A stretch of DNA of 64,000 bases from Xylogone sp. PMI_703 (GCA_021399445.1 JAJTUQ010000011.1:620001-684000); one strand, 5' to 3'; positions 19,424 to 30,862 are shown, counted from the stretch's first letter. Notes: generated from the sequence alone by a model not told the origin. Numbers and translations are program-made.

Positions 19424-19941
19424 TCACAGGCGTGAATATTGTGGCGATTTTTTAAGCGCCGCCCGAGACATTACTTTTGCAGTCTTCTCCGTATGCATCC
19501 TCTTCTTCTGGTTTATCATACCACCTTTGCAGTCAAGACCCTCATGAAGTCTCAGCAGACCCGGAAATTTATTCTCCAGACCTCGTAGATTTACTCTTCC
19601 ACTGCCGTCTTCTAACTCCATCAAGTATATCGGACGACATATGCATGAATGCATTCGCAATTGTTGCGAGGTTTAATGTCAAGAACACTGCTTCTAATAA
19701 AACAGGGGCGGCTGGCGGAAAGCCCACCGAGCAAGCACTAGCGCCAATCCCCAGTAAGATCCCCATCTTTGTTAATAAGACCAAAGCCAGATATGAATAG
19801 AAGATTATTCTGCTTATCAATGACTTGCTTCTCTATCTGCAATCGAGGGCGCCTGAGGATATTATTTAGTAGACCGAGAGTTCGGTGCTCCCCGTAAGAA
19901 GGTATAGGAGACGTATTGCAAAGTCCTGGCAGTTCCACCAT
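19424..19941 (-). pseudogene. Possible degraded membrane-protein gene
   Basis: Minus-strand frames switch along one coherent-looking stretch. First comes SYGEHRTLGLLNNILRRPR and QIEKQVIDKQNNLLFISGFGL (19890-19775). Then a hydrophobic segment TKMGILLGIGASACSVGFP, with LLEAVFLTLNLATIANAF (19770-19640). Then a charged tail RGLENKFPGLLRLHEGL (to 19424). At least two frame changes are needed to connect them. No family recognised. It could also be chance open frames. Confidence 0.25.
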
Positions 19942-21283
19942 ATAGGTAAACAGGCCCAGCCATCCCAGATTCTAGCGAAGACTATTAAAAGATTTACGGC
20001 AGATATCTAAACTACCGGAAGAAGTTCACTCCCATTGGGCGAAGCGATTCCTGTTGTGCGCATACCATGTGTGGGTATTTCGTCGTTAGATAAACTTGTT
20101 ATACCCAATATCTCAATAGCCTCAATGGACCTGATCTGCGGGATTGTGGCGATCCAGAAGGATTTGTGCTCATCCTATCCTTGGGGTTTAGTTCCTATTC
20201 TTCCACATACATGAAGTCGTTAACTTGGTAGACCTCACCATAAACTGAAGAAGCAAGGGTTGAACAACGCACTCTGAACACTACACTCATCGCAATCAAC
20301 TTAGGCTGACTCTCTAATGAAGCTGTTACGTGTCTGCAGCGAAGAATCACAATTGCAACTGTATAGCTGTGTAATATTGATGCAGTTCACTCCTCTTATT
20401 GCCATTCGTGGCGAACGGGGAGGCATGTAACTCGGTATAGCCAACTAATTCTTGTTTCTTCTGCGACGGCTTCCTGCCACGGTTCATTGGAGGATATTCG
20501 ACGTAAAATATAAAGCTCCATCAACGACCAGTGGAATTGGGTTCATTACAGGGCTGGATTGTTTAAGGGATCTCCTGATGATAGCAGCCGTCTTGATGGG
20601 AATATACTTTATTGTCACCTCCCGATGCATGTAATTAAGTCACGTATAAGTAAAGGGGAGGAGCGTAAATTGTCTAGATATATTTAAGAAAACAAGGAGA
20701 AGATTCATTCTTTTCGGTAAGTACAGTACAGCGGCCGTCTAAAACTAGCTTCGTACAGTGTTGTCAGACAGCCCAGATCGGTATGGTGAATGTGGCCAGT
20801 AAGGACAGCATAACCACCATACAATTGGCTAGTAGGGTTTCAATGCCTATAAATACAGTGCCTCCCACCCGTAATTAAGGGAGCGGGATCAATTTGTAAC
20901 TATTGGGTTGCTTGAAGTCGAAGTACCCTTCATATTTTCGGCAAGGTAGGTTTTCGAGGCAGGATACACGTTAGTCAAGTACCACATTAGTGCGGAATCG
21001 AGGGCCTGAGCGGCTAGAATTATGGTTGGGGATAACCTGTCACAATAATATCTGTAGCTTGATAGCTGAGGGTATTCCTGAAGTCGTCAAGATTTCACTA
21101 GCGAAATACAAGTGGGTTTAGGTCTGCCCAGCTAAAGTTGTTGTTTGCGGCGGGAAGCTGGTTTCGCATGTAACTGTATTGTAGAATCCAGTTGGTTGGC
21201 TTCCTAATCACAAACAGCCTATCTTTGCACCGGCACACTTTTATTCTTTGATCTTCTATCTACACCCGCTACGCCTCTTCCTG
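19942..21283. other. Intergenic with one degenerate dispersed-repeat copy
   Basis: No gene recognised. 20903-20972 (GGTTGCTTGAAGTCGAAGTA ...) is copy D of the dispersed repeat also found near 31.1, 33.3 and 62.6 kb. Confidence 0.5.
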
Positions 21284-22165
21284 TTAGATAGCCGCTGTCT
21301 TCGGCTTTCGGGGAGGTGGAGGAGGTGGCGATACAAAGTGTGTCTGACGCTGCGGTTCCAACCCTAGTTCTTTTACAGTATGGCAATCAGAATCATCACA
21401 TCCTGGTTGCGTTCGCGGCTGCACAGGTTGTGAGATATCATCCGAATGAGGAACCGCACGTCGGAGGTAAATGGCAGGTTTTGGTATAGACGCCGCACTA
21501 TTCAGTTGGGGGGGTGGCTGTAATACGGTGCGCCGTGGTTTTGGCTCCAAGCTCGGTATTGCTGTGTATTTGGAGAATGGCACTGTTGCGTTAGTCGGCT
21601 GTGCAGAGCGGGCCCGCGGTTGCTCCCCTTCGAGGCGGGACGCAACATCGTTAGGGATGGTAGTGGATGCAAATGATATGGATTGTTCACTATGTTGGAG
21701 GTCTGATTGATTTTGAAGCTGAATGTCCATGGTTTGGGATGGCTCACAGGCGTTGATCCCCCTGTCGTCGTCATCAAGGGGGTTCTTTGTCTTGAAATCA
21801 AGCGGCCCTTTATGTTCTTTTTCTGAGCCGTACTGTAAGGGAACCAGTCAACTCTTTCTTTCGTTTATGGCTGAGCAGGGAACACACGCACACTGATATC
21901 TCGCCAGGATCTCACTAACATCACTATTCGAGTACTCGTAGACTTTCTTATTGCGGCCAACAATTAGGACAACAATATCAACCGAGCAAAGTACTGAGAG
22001 TTCGTGCGCTTTCTTGAACAGCCCTCCCTTGCGCTTTAAGAAAGTACTATACGAGAGATGCCGTCAAAACAACATGGTAATAGAAAGTGGCCATACAAAA
22101 GCAACTTACACTGAACGATTCCTGTAATCCTTGATAGCCTTTATCTCGATCTTCCTTCTACCCAT
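21284..22165 (-). CDS. Short Rlm1-like (MEF2-type) MADS-box transcription factor, possibly broken
   Basis: Exons 22165-22110, 22046-21893 and 21832-21284; introns 63 and 60 bp. Residues 1-70 are a complete MADS box: [64 protein letters not shown]. This closely fits fungal Rlm1/RlmA, the cell-wall-integrity MAP-kinase target that binds CTA(A/T)4TAG. Exon 3 starts [13 protein letters not shown], matching the conserved post-MADS EHKGPxDF, then a Pro/Ser-rich tail ending [14 protein letters not shown]. The total is about 252 residues against roughly 600 in Rlm1. At the exon 2-intron 2 junction the DNA reads CAGTGTGCG, where CAG|GTGTGCG would be expected. One missing G leaves no GT donor in the right phase, so the gene may be a truncated, inactivated paralogue. 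Confidence 0.8.
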
Positions 22166-24059
22166 GGCGGAGATATACCGGAACGTCTGGACGAAGAGAA
22201 CATCCACCGAAACTGAATAAGAGTCTTGACGGCAAGCAATAGCGGCACTATTCGGTTCGGATTATGCTCTAGATGGAGATGGGCGGTATTCAGCCATCCT
22301 GAAATAGCAGCGTAATGGTAGCTTTAGCTAATAATAGGATTGGCTTGTCCATTAGCTAACTAAACATTTAAATACTGATGTATGGAGTTATGATGATGAC
22401 AGTGGCATAGGTAAATTTATCCTAGCATAGCATCGTGATATATGGTAATATGACTTTGAGTTGAGCCGAACTTATACACCCCACCTAATTTATAGAGATT
22501 CCATGTGGTTTTGTCGGTTCAAGTAATCCCACTCGACTTAAAAGTTAAAAGCTCCCGAAAGAGGCTTTATGGTCATCATTATCGAGGATGACCCCGGGTA
22601 GCTGTTAATAATTCTTCCCTCGTGGCAATATTATGATTCCAACGATACCTCATTTGAAGGCAGTCTTGTACTGTATTGTATTGATCGAGTTTCCCCGCTG
22701 AGGTATAGTACGGTAATACAGAAACATGCTCCAATGATACTCACTCCGACTGTAAATCATATTGTTTAGAGGGAGTAGATGAAAGGCTACGAGCCTGAAA
22801 TTAATTAACACCCAGGGAGGATCCTAGCCCATAGTAGAGGGCTTCTGGGACTTTCTGGGTTTACAGGATCCTAGAGGCCAAAATTAGACTCTCTATAAGT
22901 TAGAATCATAAGTCAAAGCTAAATACGTATACATATAAACCCACCGGTTCTAGCAATACTGAAGAGTGTCGTTGATGTCACTGATACCTAAACTTACGTT
23001 CGCTATCTAATTTTTCTAGAAGACGCAGTATGAATCTCCTAGATTTCTGGACCCCTCTGTTTTGGTGCCATGCTCTTGCCCATACCTGGAATGAGCAACT
23101 TATGGTGGTCAGATATGGACTTTTACTGGAAACAACGGCTCCTCTCGCGAATATGGTTCCTGCTCTCAGCCAAGGTTTATTGATGACATGATGACACAAG
23201 TGGGTGGACATAAGTCCTGTGCGCATCGCCGCTTTTGGCGCAAACTCACTCACTCTACGCCCAATCACATTTTATTACAATTCTTATAATAAATTACTTC
23301 AAGTTACAGTATCTGTTACTGTATGTTCTTGTTTATTTATTACTTTAGATGAAGGAAGGTGTCTACTATATTTAATAAAACATAACAAGGAATTGCACCT
23401 TTGTAAACCACTCCTCCATAATATCAGCTTCGGGCAGGTGCTTGTAGGATAGTCAAACGATTGTTCCCGCCTTTCGAATCATAATATGCCTCGGGATATC
23501 CATGCCGTCCGGTTTCCTCTTATATCTCCCACCCATGACGTTTGCCCATTAGATTATGCAATATCCCGGAAAACTGAAGGAACTCTGGAATATTGTAGCC
23601 GTTGGTGCCACCCGAATTGTGTGATTTCATGTAGATGATCGCGTAAACTAAATGAATAGATAGTCGTATAATCCAATGAATCGATTTTGGTGTTTTGCGG
23701 ATTTACTCTCTCGGTTGGTTACGGAGAGTATGGACAGCGGGTCAATATTATCCGAACTGATATATCCTCAGAATATCCTCCAGAAAGTTATGACTTCGTA
23801 GATCGCGAATCCTAGCCACCGGTATAGTAATACATAACAATATGACCTGCGTATCGTATCCTGCTCATTATATATCCCACAGGTGGTCGTGGTTTCGGTT
23901 GTTCTCGGGTTGGTCGCATGTGTGGCTCGAGTTGACTGCCCGGTATCGTCGGAAACCGTTTGAAAAGAGGGAATCCAAACTGAAAAATCGATCGGTGACT
24001 CAATCTCAGCTCTATAGACACTGCCTCAGGAGTGCTACAGGTTCGTAGCCCTCACCATG
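22166..24059. other. Gene-poor interval
   Basis: No supported gene. A 96-codon minus frame (22978-23268) has no recognisable domain. GGATCCTAG occurs at about 22818 and 22866 flanking a GGGCTTCTGGG segment, and again at about 25789. A TACAGTA/TACTGTA inverted pair lies near 23305-23323. Confidence 0.4.
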
Positions 24060-25015
24060 TACAGGTGCTACCCAAGCTGCTTTTTGCTCTCTCTTCTCTT
24101 GGCTATCTTTTTGAACATTCTAGCTTCCTTATTGGCCTCCTTCTCTGCTAGCTCGCGCTCCTTCTCTTCTTTAGCAGCTGTTGCCTACTCTGCAGTCAAG
24201 TCTCCTCTTTTTGAAGCCTTTTGCGGTTATGTGGCTCTTTGTTTATAATGTCCCCTAAGCCGTCCGCGTGTAATAGAAAGCTGAAACTTAGTATATTCTC
24301 CTTCCTCTAATACCGTATGAGTACCTTTTATAAAAGGCTCAAACTTCCGCTGAGAAGGAGAAATAAGAACATCCATAACCTTATCTTTAAGATCGTTCAT
24401 TTGATAGTGAACTGGTCGTATCGTTCTAGAAGCCTCCAGCTTAGGTAAATCTGGCTCTGGTGGCTTAATTTCAGGCCCTTTACCATACTTATTCATAAGT
24501 TCAAAGTTGTGTTTTTATGGACTGGATACATACCAGACTTTTTAAAAAGCGTTTCGAATACTAGACTTAGTAAAGGTTTGACACCGAATTTGAGGTAGAT
24601 CTCGAAAAAAGAGGTAATTGAGTAGTCAAAATTTAAGGATTCGGTTGCACGTTGGGCTGCTTTATTATGCCAGTGTTTGTGTGGCTGGAATGCTCCCACA
24701 TCCAAAGGTTGCATACAGTGGGTAAGATGAGCTGGAAACGTCAATGGAACAACATTATTCTTTTAGCCAATAAGGTAAAGTTTGGTGAACATGGCTACCA
24801 TGGTTATCCATAAGAAGGGGTCTATACGGCTGAGTTGGGCCAGTTTTTGTATGATTAATAAAGCGTTGAAGGCGCCGGACGCCAACATAATCAGTTGTAT
24901 AACCACTATCTGTCAATTCAACTAACTCTGGGCCATTAAGCTTGCCTTTGCCATACGAGGAATCCATATGATGTTTGCCGTGAACAACAATTACTAGTGG
25001 GATACTCCGTATGTT
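24060..25015 (-). pseudogene. Pogo/Fot1-type Tc1-mariner transposase relic (DDE_1), 5'-truncated
   Basis: Minus-strand fragments in order: IPLVIVVHGKHH and ELTDSGYTTDYVGVRRLQRF (25015-24850), PYRPLLMDNHGSH (second catalytic Asp), then FPAHLTHCMQPLDVGAFQPH with KHWH (third Asp), then SFFEIYLKFGVKPLLS, KKSGMYPV and a C-terminal tail. This is the DDE_1 domain of fungal pogo/Fot1 elements. The N-terminal DNA-binding region and first catalytic Asp are missing, and there is at least one frame break near 24750. No terminal inverted repeats found. It abuts repetitive sequence at about 25016. Confidence 0.8.
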
Positions 25016-25260
25016 AGCATATGTTACTGTATACAGTTATGGGTTTTGTAAGCTCTGTATTGTAGGCTCTATAGGCTCTAAATACTCTGAGCATACGATC
25101 AACATATGCTATGCAACTATAGGCTCTGCAGGCTCTGTAGACTCTCAGCATATGCTCAGCGCTCTGAATTATTAACCTGTTAGAACCCACAGCACGTGCG
25201 CTTACGCACGTGGGCGTGCCCTCCCACAATACCCGAGCGGCTGTAGACTACTATAACCAC
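25016..25260. repeat. TAGGCTCTG simple-repeat tract and CACGTGCG hairpin
   Basis: Between 25045 and 25165, (A/T)(G/A)(G)CTCTG(T/C)A-like units recur in degenerate form, interleaved with AGCATATG motifs. At 25192-25211 CACGTGCG-CTTA-CGCACGTG forms a perfect 8 bp stem. TGTTA at 25178 resembles an LTR start, but no matching end was established. Confidence 0.5.
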
Positions 25261-25817
25261 GTTTTCTAAGATTTATTCAACCAAGGCAAATGCCCATAGA
25301 TGACGAGTATATTCAATTCCAGTCCAGCGATACAATTCTCACCAAATAGTACTATAAATACATGTTAAGATAGACAATTCAATTCATTCTTTGAGTTGCC
25401 ACTATGTGGCATATTAGACCGACATTCCGACGTGAACCCCTTTTATCCCCGCTGAGCTTACCTAAAAATTTCTTCGGACGCCACACTTTTTACACTCGTT
25501 GGGAAAAGTTTATAAGATTGCTTTATAACTTAGTAGGAAGATAGAGGGTAAATTTAGCACCAATAATAAGTCAGGCTGTTACGTACTGATAGCTTAAGAG
25601 TAATCGATTGAGGTGAGCACGAAGCTCCTTATCTACTTAGAAGACTATCTATTTCATATAGAGAACGTAACAGGATCTTAAGGAGCTTTCCTAGACCCTA
25701 AAGTCCTAGATATCAGAATCTTGTCTAAGATCCTAAGATGCATCATGTGACCTAGTCCTAGGAGCTGTACCATCCTAGAATCTTAAGGATCCTAGGATTC
25801 CAGTAGTGGGTTCACTG
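25261..25817. other. Intergenic with CCTAGG/GGATC palindromic tract
   Basis: No gene. From 25670 to 25802 the sequence alternates CCTAG, GGATC and TCTTAAGG motifs in both orientations (for example ATCTTAAGGAG near 25675 and AATCTTAAGGATCCTAGG near 25780), suggesting a decayed palindromic element next to the 3' end of the following gene. Confidence 0.45.
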
Positions 25818-26804
25818 TTACTCTACCACCAGAATTGCTGGGCCGGCGAGAGTTGCTCCAGTAATGTCACCCATGGTTATGAATGTGTTCTGCATAGTCA
25901 GAGTGGCATATATAACACCCCCTAGGCCTGATGGGACAGTAGTCGTCCCAGTACCATTTCCAGTAGACACCAAAGGAGTATAGATTGGTGATCCAAGTTG
26001 GCTAACCCAACCGATATATAGCCTCCTGCCGCCCTCTTGAGCCACGGGTTTTTGCGTGGGGTCCCATGAGAACTCCATAATTGTCTGATTACTTGGTATG
26101 GTTTCTTGAGTATTTAACGTGGGTAGAATAGGAATTGGTAGCTCTACGGGACATGACCCTGGTACAATAAATCGTAGGGCGAGGTTGTAAGCCCAAGTTG
26201 AAGATATTGGAGTATCAAAAGATGAAGGGTTAGGCAGCTGGCCATTGGCAATATTGAAGAAAGCATCGTGTCTTGCTTCAGTAGATGCAATGCTAGCAAT
26301 ACCTGCGACTAAATCTGGATCCGAACTGGCGATAAATTCTGCTAATGAAAGTATAGCGCCGACTCCAACAGAGCTCAGAGACCTACCAAGTGAGAGAAAT
26401 TCTGCGGTGTTCTTAGAAGGAAAGATGTATTCACATTCTGGAATAATCAAAGCATCCGCGGCTAGTAGTATATTTCGAAGTGTATTTTGGTGCGCTCGTT
26501 CTTGCTGTGACTATGTTAATATATCCTCAAGCAACCTATAAATTCAGTTCACCAGAGCAGCTTGCCTAATGGCATCGCGAGTACTTTCTGATATAGCCTG
26601 GCTGTCTTTACTGGTGAGATTAGCGGTTCCAGACTGGAAAAAGTTAACCTCAAGATTCTCGAGGTGAAGTGCAAGCTGTAACCCTGCAATAGTGCTTGAA
26701 GATAGATACAGCGTCGTCGTATAATTACTGCCTGCAGTGCTAGTGCAAGTAGGAGCAGCCAACACTGTGGTTATGCCAAGCAGAAATGCTGGAAGAAATA
26801 GCAT
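25818..26804 (-). CDS. Secreted ferritin-like domain protein (Rds1-like)
   Basis: Exons 26804-26553 and 26504-25818 with a 48 bp intron (GTGAAC...ATTAAC...CACAG), 312 residues. The signal peptide is MLFLPAFLLGITTVLAAPT. The four-helix ferritin-like core includes LALHLENLEVNFFQSG (helix 1, Glu and His ligand positions), QERAHQNTLRNIL across the splice junction (E..H motif), and STEARHDAFF (E..RH, last helix). The pattern fits the Ferritin_2 family, which includes the stress-induced Rds1 of fission yeast and desiccation-related proteins. Di-metal binding is likely from the E/H positions, but catalysis is unproven. Divergent from the cupredoxin gene, 390 bp away. No lesion seen. Confidence 0.85.
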
Positions 26805-27194
26805 ACTTAGAGTGCTTGATAGTGTAGGAATGGTTGCGCAAACAATGGTATATCAACCACAGAAGTGGGATACGATGTAGCAAATAAGTGTTTGGACATT
26901 TGTGTTAGTGCAGTTATTGGTCTATTTAAGGGTGAGAATACTATATTTACCGATATCAATGTGATTATAACTCATCCTCAAGATCCTATATATACTATAA
27001 TATCTAAATAAAGAAGCAAGAAGGAAGGAAAAAATAATCGAATATATACAATGGAACATCATGTGTCCTAATTTGATTTCAGTTCATATTTTGCTGGTGA
27101 ATAAGAAACATTATATTTTTCTGAACCTTGACCAAACCCTTGTCACCGATTCTCTTGGCAAAATTAGATCCACGATTTTGTTCCTTCATAGCTA
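26805..27194. promoter_or_regulatory. Divergent promoter between ferritin-like and cupredoxin genes
   Basis: 390 bp AT-rich intergenic region serving both genes. TATATATACTATAA-type sequence near 26990-27005 and CGAATATATAC near 27040 are TATA candidates. No specific operator recognised. Confidence 0.45.
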
Positions 27195-28227
27195 ATGAAA
27201 TTCTTACCCATCCTGGTTCTTGCTGGGAATTCCCTTGCTGCGGCCGTTGTCAATCCTTTCGAACTTAGCTGCTTTGATTCTCCTCCTCCTCCTCCTCCTC
27301 CTCCTCCTCCTCCTCCTCCTCCTCCTCCTCCTCCTCCTCCTCCTCCTCCTCCTCCTCATCATCATGATGTGATAACCACTACCCCATTTCAATCATCTAA
27401 CATCCCAATGAAAGGATGGACTACCACGGTGGAGGGGCTGATTACTTCCTATGATTATAGCGGATTGTATTCCACAATATTGGTATTCCCTACGGGATCT
27501 GGTATCCATGAAGCCACCAGGGTAATTTACGAAAGAACGCAGGTTGTTGACATCACATTTGTGGAAGTGATAGTTCAAGTCATTGATAGCCAGACAACCA
27601 CAGTTGTTTCTCCGGACTCGAGTTCGATTTACATGGATCCCACATCCGCAGGATACCCATCTCTTACTTCCTCCAGGCTCGATGCCGTTGCACAGCCCGC
27701 AGCTACTCATCTAGTGGACGTTGGTGCTGATGGAGAGCTTATTTACAGTCCCAATCAGTTGAATGCGTCCGTTGGGGACATGGTGCGTTTCAACTTTTTA
27801 GGAAAAAACCACTCCGTCACACAGTCAAATCTAGCTTCTCCCTGCACCTATAATGGTGGCTTTGACACTGGATTTAACCAATTCAACCCTACGAATATTA
27901 CTGGAAATTTTCTGGTTGATTTTCAAGTCAATGTTTCGACGCCACTCTGGTTTTACTGGTGAGTCCTCTAGACAATCTCTTGACTAAATTTAACTGTCCA
28001 CTAGCAAGCAACCAGGACCACCCAACCATTGTGGTCAAGGTATGCTGTTTTCAATCAACCCAGGCGATAAATTTTATGAATTTGAAAAAAACGCTGGCGC
28101 CCAAGAACGAGCGTTAACTATCTTGACCGAGATTCTGGAGATCATCGGTGATGTTCCAGGTGAAAATATAGATGGTGTTGAACCTATTTATTCGAACTCT
28201 TCTAGCAAGCATCGGTTCAGACAATAG
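27195..28227 (+). CDS. Secreted cupredoxin-domain protein with polyproline tract
   Basis: Exons 27195-27958 and 28005-28227; 46 bp intron (GTGAGT...CTAG), phase 2, 328 residues. The signal peptide is MKFLPILVLAGNSLAAA. A run of 25 prolines (all CCT codons, 27282-27356) and three His follow at residue ~30. After a Ser/Thr-rich linker comes a plastocyanin-like domain: HLVDVGADGELIYSPN, VGDMVRFNFLGKNHSVTQS (His ligand), and across the junction FYCKQPGPPNHCGQGM (Cys, His and Met ligands). So the complete type-1 copper set H-C-H-M is present. This matches the fungal extracellular serine-rich/cupredoxin family. No transmembrane helix or obvious GPI signal at the C-terminus. Confidence 0.87.
27282..27356 (+). 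repeat. (CCT)25 microsatellite encoding polyproline
   Basis: Twenty-five uninterrupted CCT codons followed by CAT CAT CAT GAT. Length changes would stay in frame, so the tract can vary without destroying the gene. Confidence 0.95.
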
Positions 28228-29190
28228 TTATGAAATCTTGTAAATTTCATTATAGCCTGGACTAAAGGCGCTCACCATTTACCTATGGCTAGTCAGAACC
28301 ATTCTCACCCACGTAATTTCAGCCCGAGATTCATGTAACAATTTATATTGTGCAAAGAGACTCGGCAATACAATTCAACTCTCAACTCAATCCAGTTAGC
28401 TATTTCATTACCTCTATATTTGTCACAAACCTTCAATAGAATCTTACATCGTTTGTGACTCCGCCCTCCCGCCGCTACTCTCATAGCTCTACCAATCCGT
28501 CACCTACATAGAATCAGTGTAGTATACTGACGATATTACAAATTAATGACCTCGTTCGCGTAGTATACCGGGCTCGTAGGTATCACTAATTTGTTGGACG
28601 CCCTGTAAGCCTGCCCCTGTGGCTGTAGGCTGCTCCGATGTAGTAATAACGTTACATATATTCCTCCCTCCAATGTCTTCCAGAACGAACGGTCCTAACA
28701 TTGGCCCATCCATTATTAGCAGAGCCGAATTTGAGGGAAGTTCAAAGGTGGAAGGTAAGCGTTCCATATCAGAATCAGCCTTTAGTTTTGAGCCTATCCC
28801 TAAGCTCCCTTTGGACTACCTTTCCTTCTAACGTTAATAACCGAAGATCGAAAGAGAAATCTCGTATACAATACTCTGAAGTTAACTTATAAAGGTAGAT
28901 TGCATGCTATATCGCCAATGTAAATGTATATCTTCCAGTAACATTCTACTTCTACTGTAACATGTTATTTTTGCCCGATATTATAAAGGTTTACCTGCAT
29001 GTTGCCCAACACATGTGCAGACGATCTAGGCTGGGAAACCCTCTCACCTAATCATCAAACAACAATTAATACTATTCCAACTATCACTAAAAATTAGCAA
29101 GCTCCTGGACTGTCTAAGTTACACCTCTACCGTCTTCTTCTAAGCTCCATCTAAGGAAAACACAGAATCTATTGTAACGCCCATTCCAGT
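28228..29190. other. Intergenic, one doubtful small frame
   Basis: No confident gene. A minus-strand 74-codon frame (28543-28767, MERLPSTFELPSNSALLIMD ... YEPGILRERGH) has a protein-like composition and might be a gene remnant, but I recognise no family and see no neighbouring exon. Confidence 0.35.
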
Positions 29191-30562
29191 CTCGCGGTGG
29201 ACAAAACAGTTGGCACAGTAGTACCTTACGCGAGGTCACTCCACCACATCCCAACCCTTACTATTATACATTCTAATCAACATAATACAGTACAATTAAA
29301 AGCCACAAAACTTTCCATCGTTAGCTATCACGTCTTTTAGACGTTGAGGTATACTATCTATCCAATCATTAATTGTTTTCTGGCTCAATTCAGCCCATCC
29401 TTCCTCCGCTAACTCTCGTAAGGTATCATCATCCCAATGAGCAAATCTCCGGACATGTTCTTTAGGAGCCAACCATGCATTCTCGATCGGAGAAAGATCA
29501 GGAGCTCCAACGCAATTAAAATAAGATTCAAGATCATATTCTTCCTTCCACTTACGTACAATATTGCGTTTCCCAGTCCCATGGCCTGAATCATTATCCT
29601 CCTCAAGGACAAATCGATGGCCAGCTTTAAGCCATGGCTTAACCGCCTTCTCTAATATCTGGTCTCTATACACCTTCAGAGACATCTTTCCATTCGAATT
29701 CCCTCGCACTTTATATCAGAATAATTCACTCTTAAACTTATGCCCAATAGCAGCCCAGGCATGTAACCGCTTTTTGTCATTATCCTTCGGTTGAGGGTTT
29801 TCCTGTAAACAATCAGGATAATATCGTTCTCCAGGCTTTCTAATTATTCGTATGTGTCCTTCAGGTTTAAAGCCAAAGTGTGTTTCATCGGAAAACCAGA
29901 CATGCTACCAATCTTTCGGTTTTGGGTATTTCTCAAGCATATCCTTCGCCCATTTAAGCCTTTTAGGAGCCAAATCAGGGCCCATTCAGCTTTTCTGGCA
30001 TGTGATACACTTCTTATAGCCTTTATGGTGCATAGCTCTACGTATCGTCCTTCTACAAACTTCAACTCCAGCTTCTATAGCAAGAGTCTCCCAGGATAAA
30101 GCTCTTCTTTCAAATCCATACTCCAAAAAGATCTTCTCCATCCGCTCTATCTCTTCTTCAGTTATTATAAGCATTTGACCTCTAGGCTCTTCTCTAATAT
30201 GGCTATTATATAGTCGTCTGTTATCCTCTTCAGAAACAATCCTCCAGCCAGTCCAGGCTGTTATACCTTCCTTAGCAAAGATCCTAGTTATAAGGTATGG
30301 CTTTCCATCCTTATCTTTTATGCCTTCTGATTCGACGAAATCGATAATTGTTTGCACGCGGACTTTTGTAAGAGTGTCCCATTCGGCTTCAGGCTCATGT
30401 GGCTCTCGAGGGCGTTTAGCCGTTGTAATAATAGTAATAATAATAATAGTGAAAGTGGTATAGGAATCAAGTAAGCCAACGAGTAAAATAGGGGTAAATT
30501 GGGTGTTGCCATAGTGACCTCGCTTAAGGTACCACTGTGCCAACTATTTTGTCCACCGCGAG
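29191..30562 (-). mobile_element. Tc1/mariner-type element with 50 bp inverted repeats
   Basis: The repeats at 29191-29240 and 30513-30562 are inverted and match at 47 of 50 positions, starting CTCGCGGTGGACAAAA. They enclose about 1.37 kb with a single minus-strand transposase relic. A flanking TA duplication is not evident, so the outermost bases may have decayed. Confidence 0.85.
29296..30520 (-). pseudogene. Tc1/mariner DDE_3 transposase with three in-frame stops
   Basis: One continuous reading frame on the minus strand apart from three stops. N-terminal helix-turn-helix region: TKVRVQTIIDFVESEGI. Catalytic region: HVWFSDETHFGF (first Asp), VLEEDNDSGHG (second), LSPIENAW (Glu). Stops: TGA at about 29993, TAG at about 29910 and TGA at about 29712. 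At the latter two a related copy at 39 kb has Arg (KDWRHVRFSDE, NRYDV), so CGN codons have become TGA or TAG. That is the pattern expected from C-to-T mutation, with G-to-A as well at the TAG. The C-terminus IPQRLKDVIANDGKFCGF is intact. Confidence 0.85.
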
Positions 30563-30862
30563 CCAGTGTGCTGGACACCTCGCCGCGCCGAACTATGGTG
30601 GCGTGCAGATTCATGCAACCCCGCCTCACTCGGTACGCGTAATTTTAGAAGCTGCCTATTATGGCTTACGCCTCATCCGCTCCACCAATCAACGGCGATA
30701 GAGGAGTTGTGATGTCATCACCTCTTAACCTAAGTTAGCTAGTGGCTTGGTCAGAAGTATCAGGCTGGTGACAACTTGGGGATGGGATTTGCATGGCACA
30801 CCAGCCACAGGGCGTGTATGATCTTCAGCACGGATAGTGAGGCCCTAAAAAGCTCAGATAAG
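30563..30862. other. Intergenic, no gene recognised
   Basis: No supported coding frame. It may be the more diverged left part of the dispersed repeat copy that becomes recognisable at 30863. Confidence 0.35.

Noticed and set aside
25178..25675. TGTTA...TAACA span that could be a solo LTR
   Set aside because: These pentamers are common in AT-rich DNA; no paired LTR, duplication or primer site was found.
27204..27392. Minus-strand frame with a long poly-Arg run
   Set aside because: It is the complement of the (CCT)25 polyproline codons of the cupredoxin gene.
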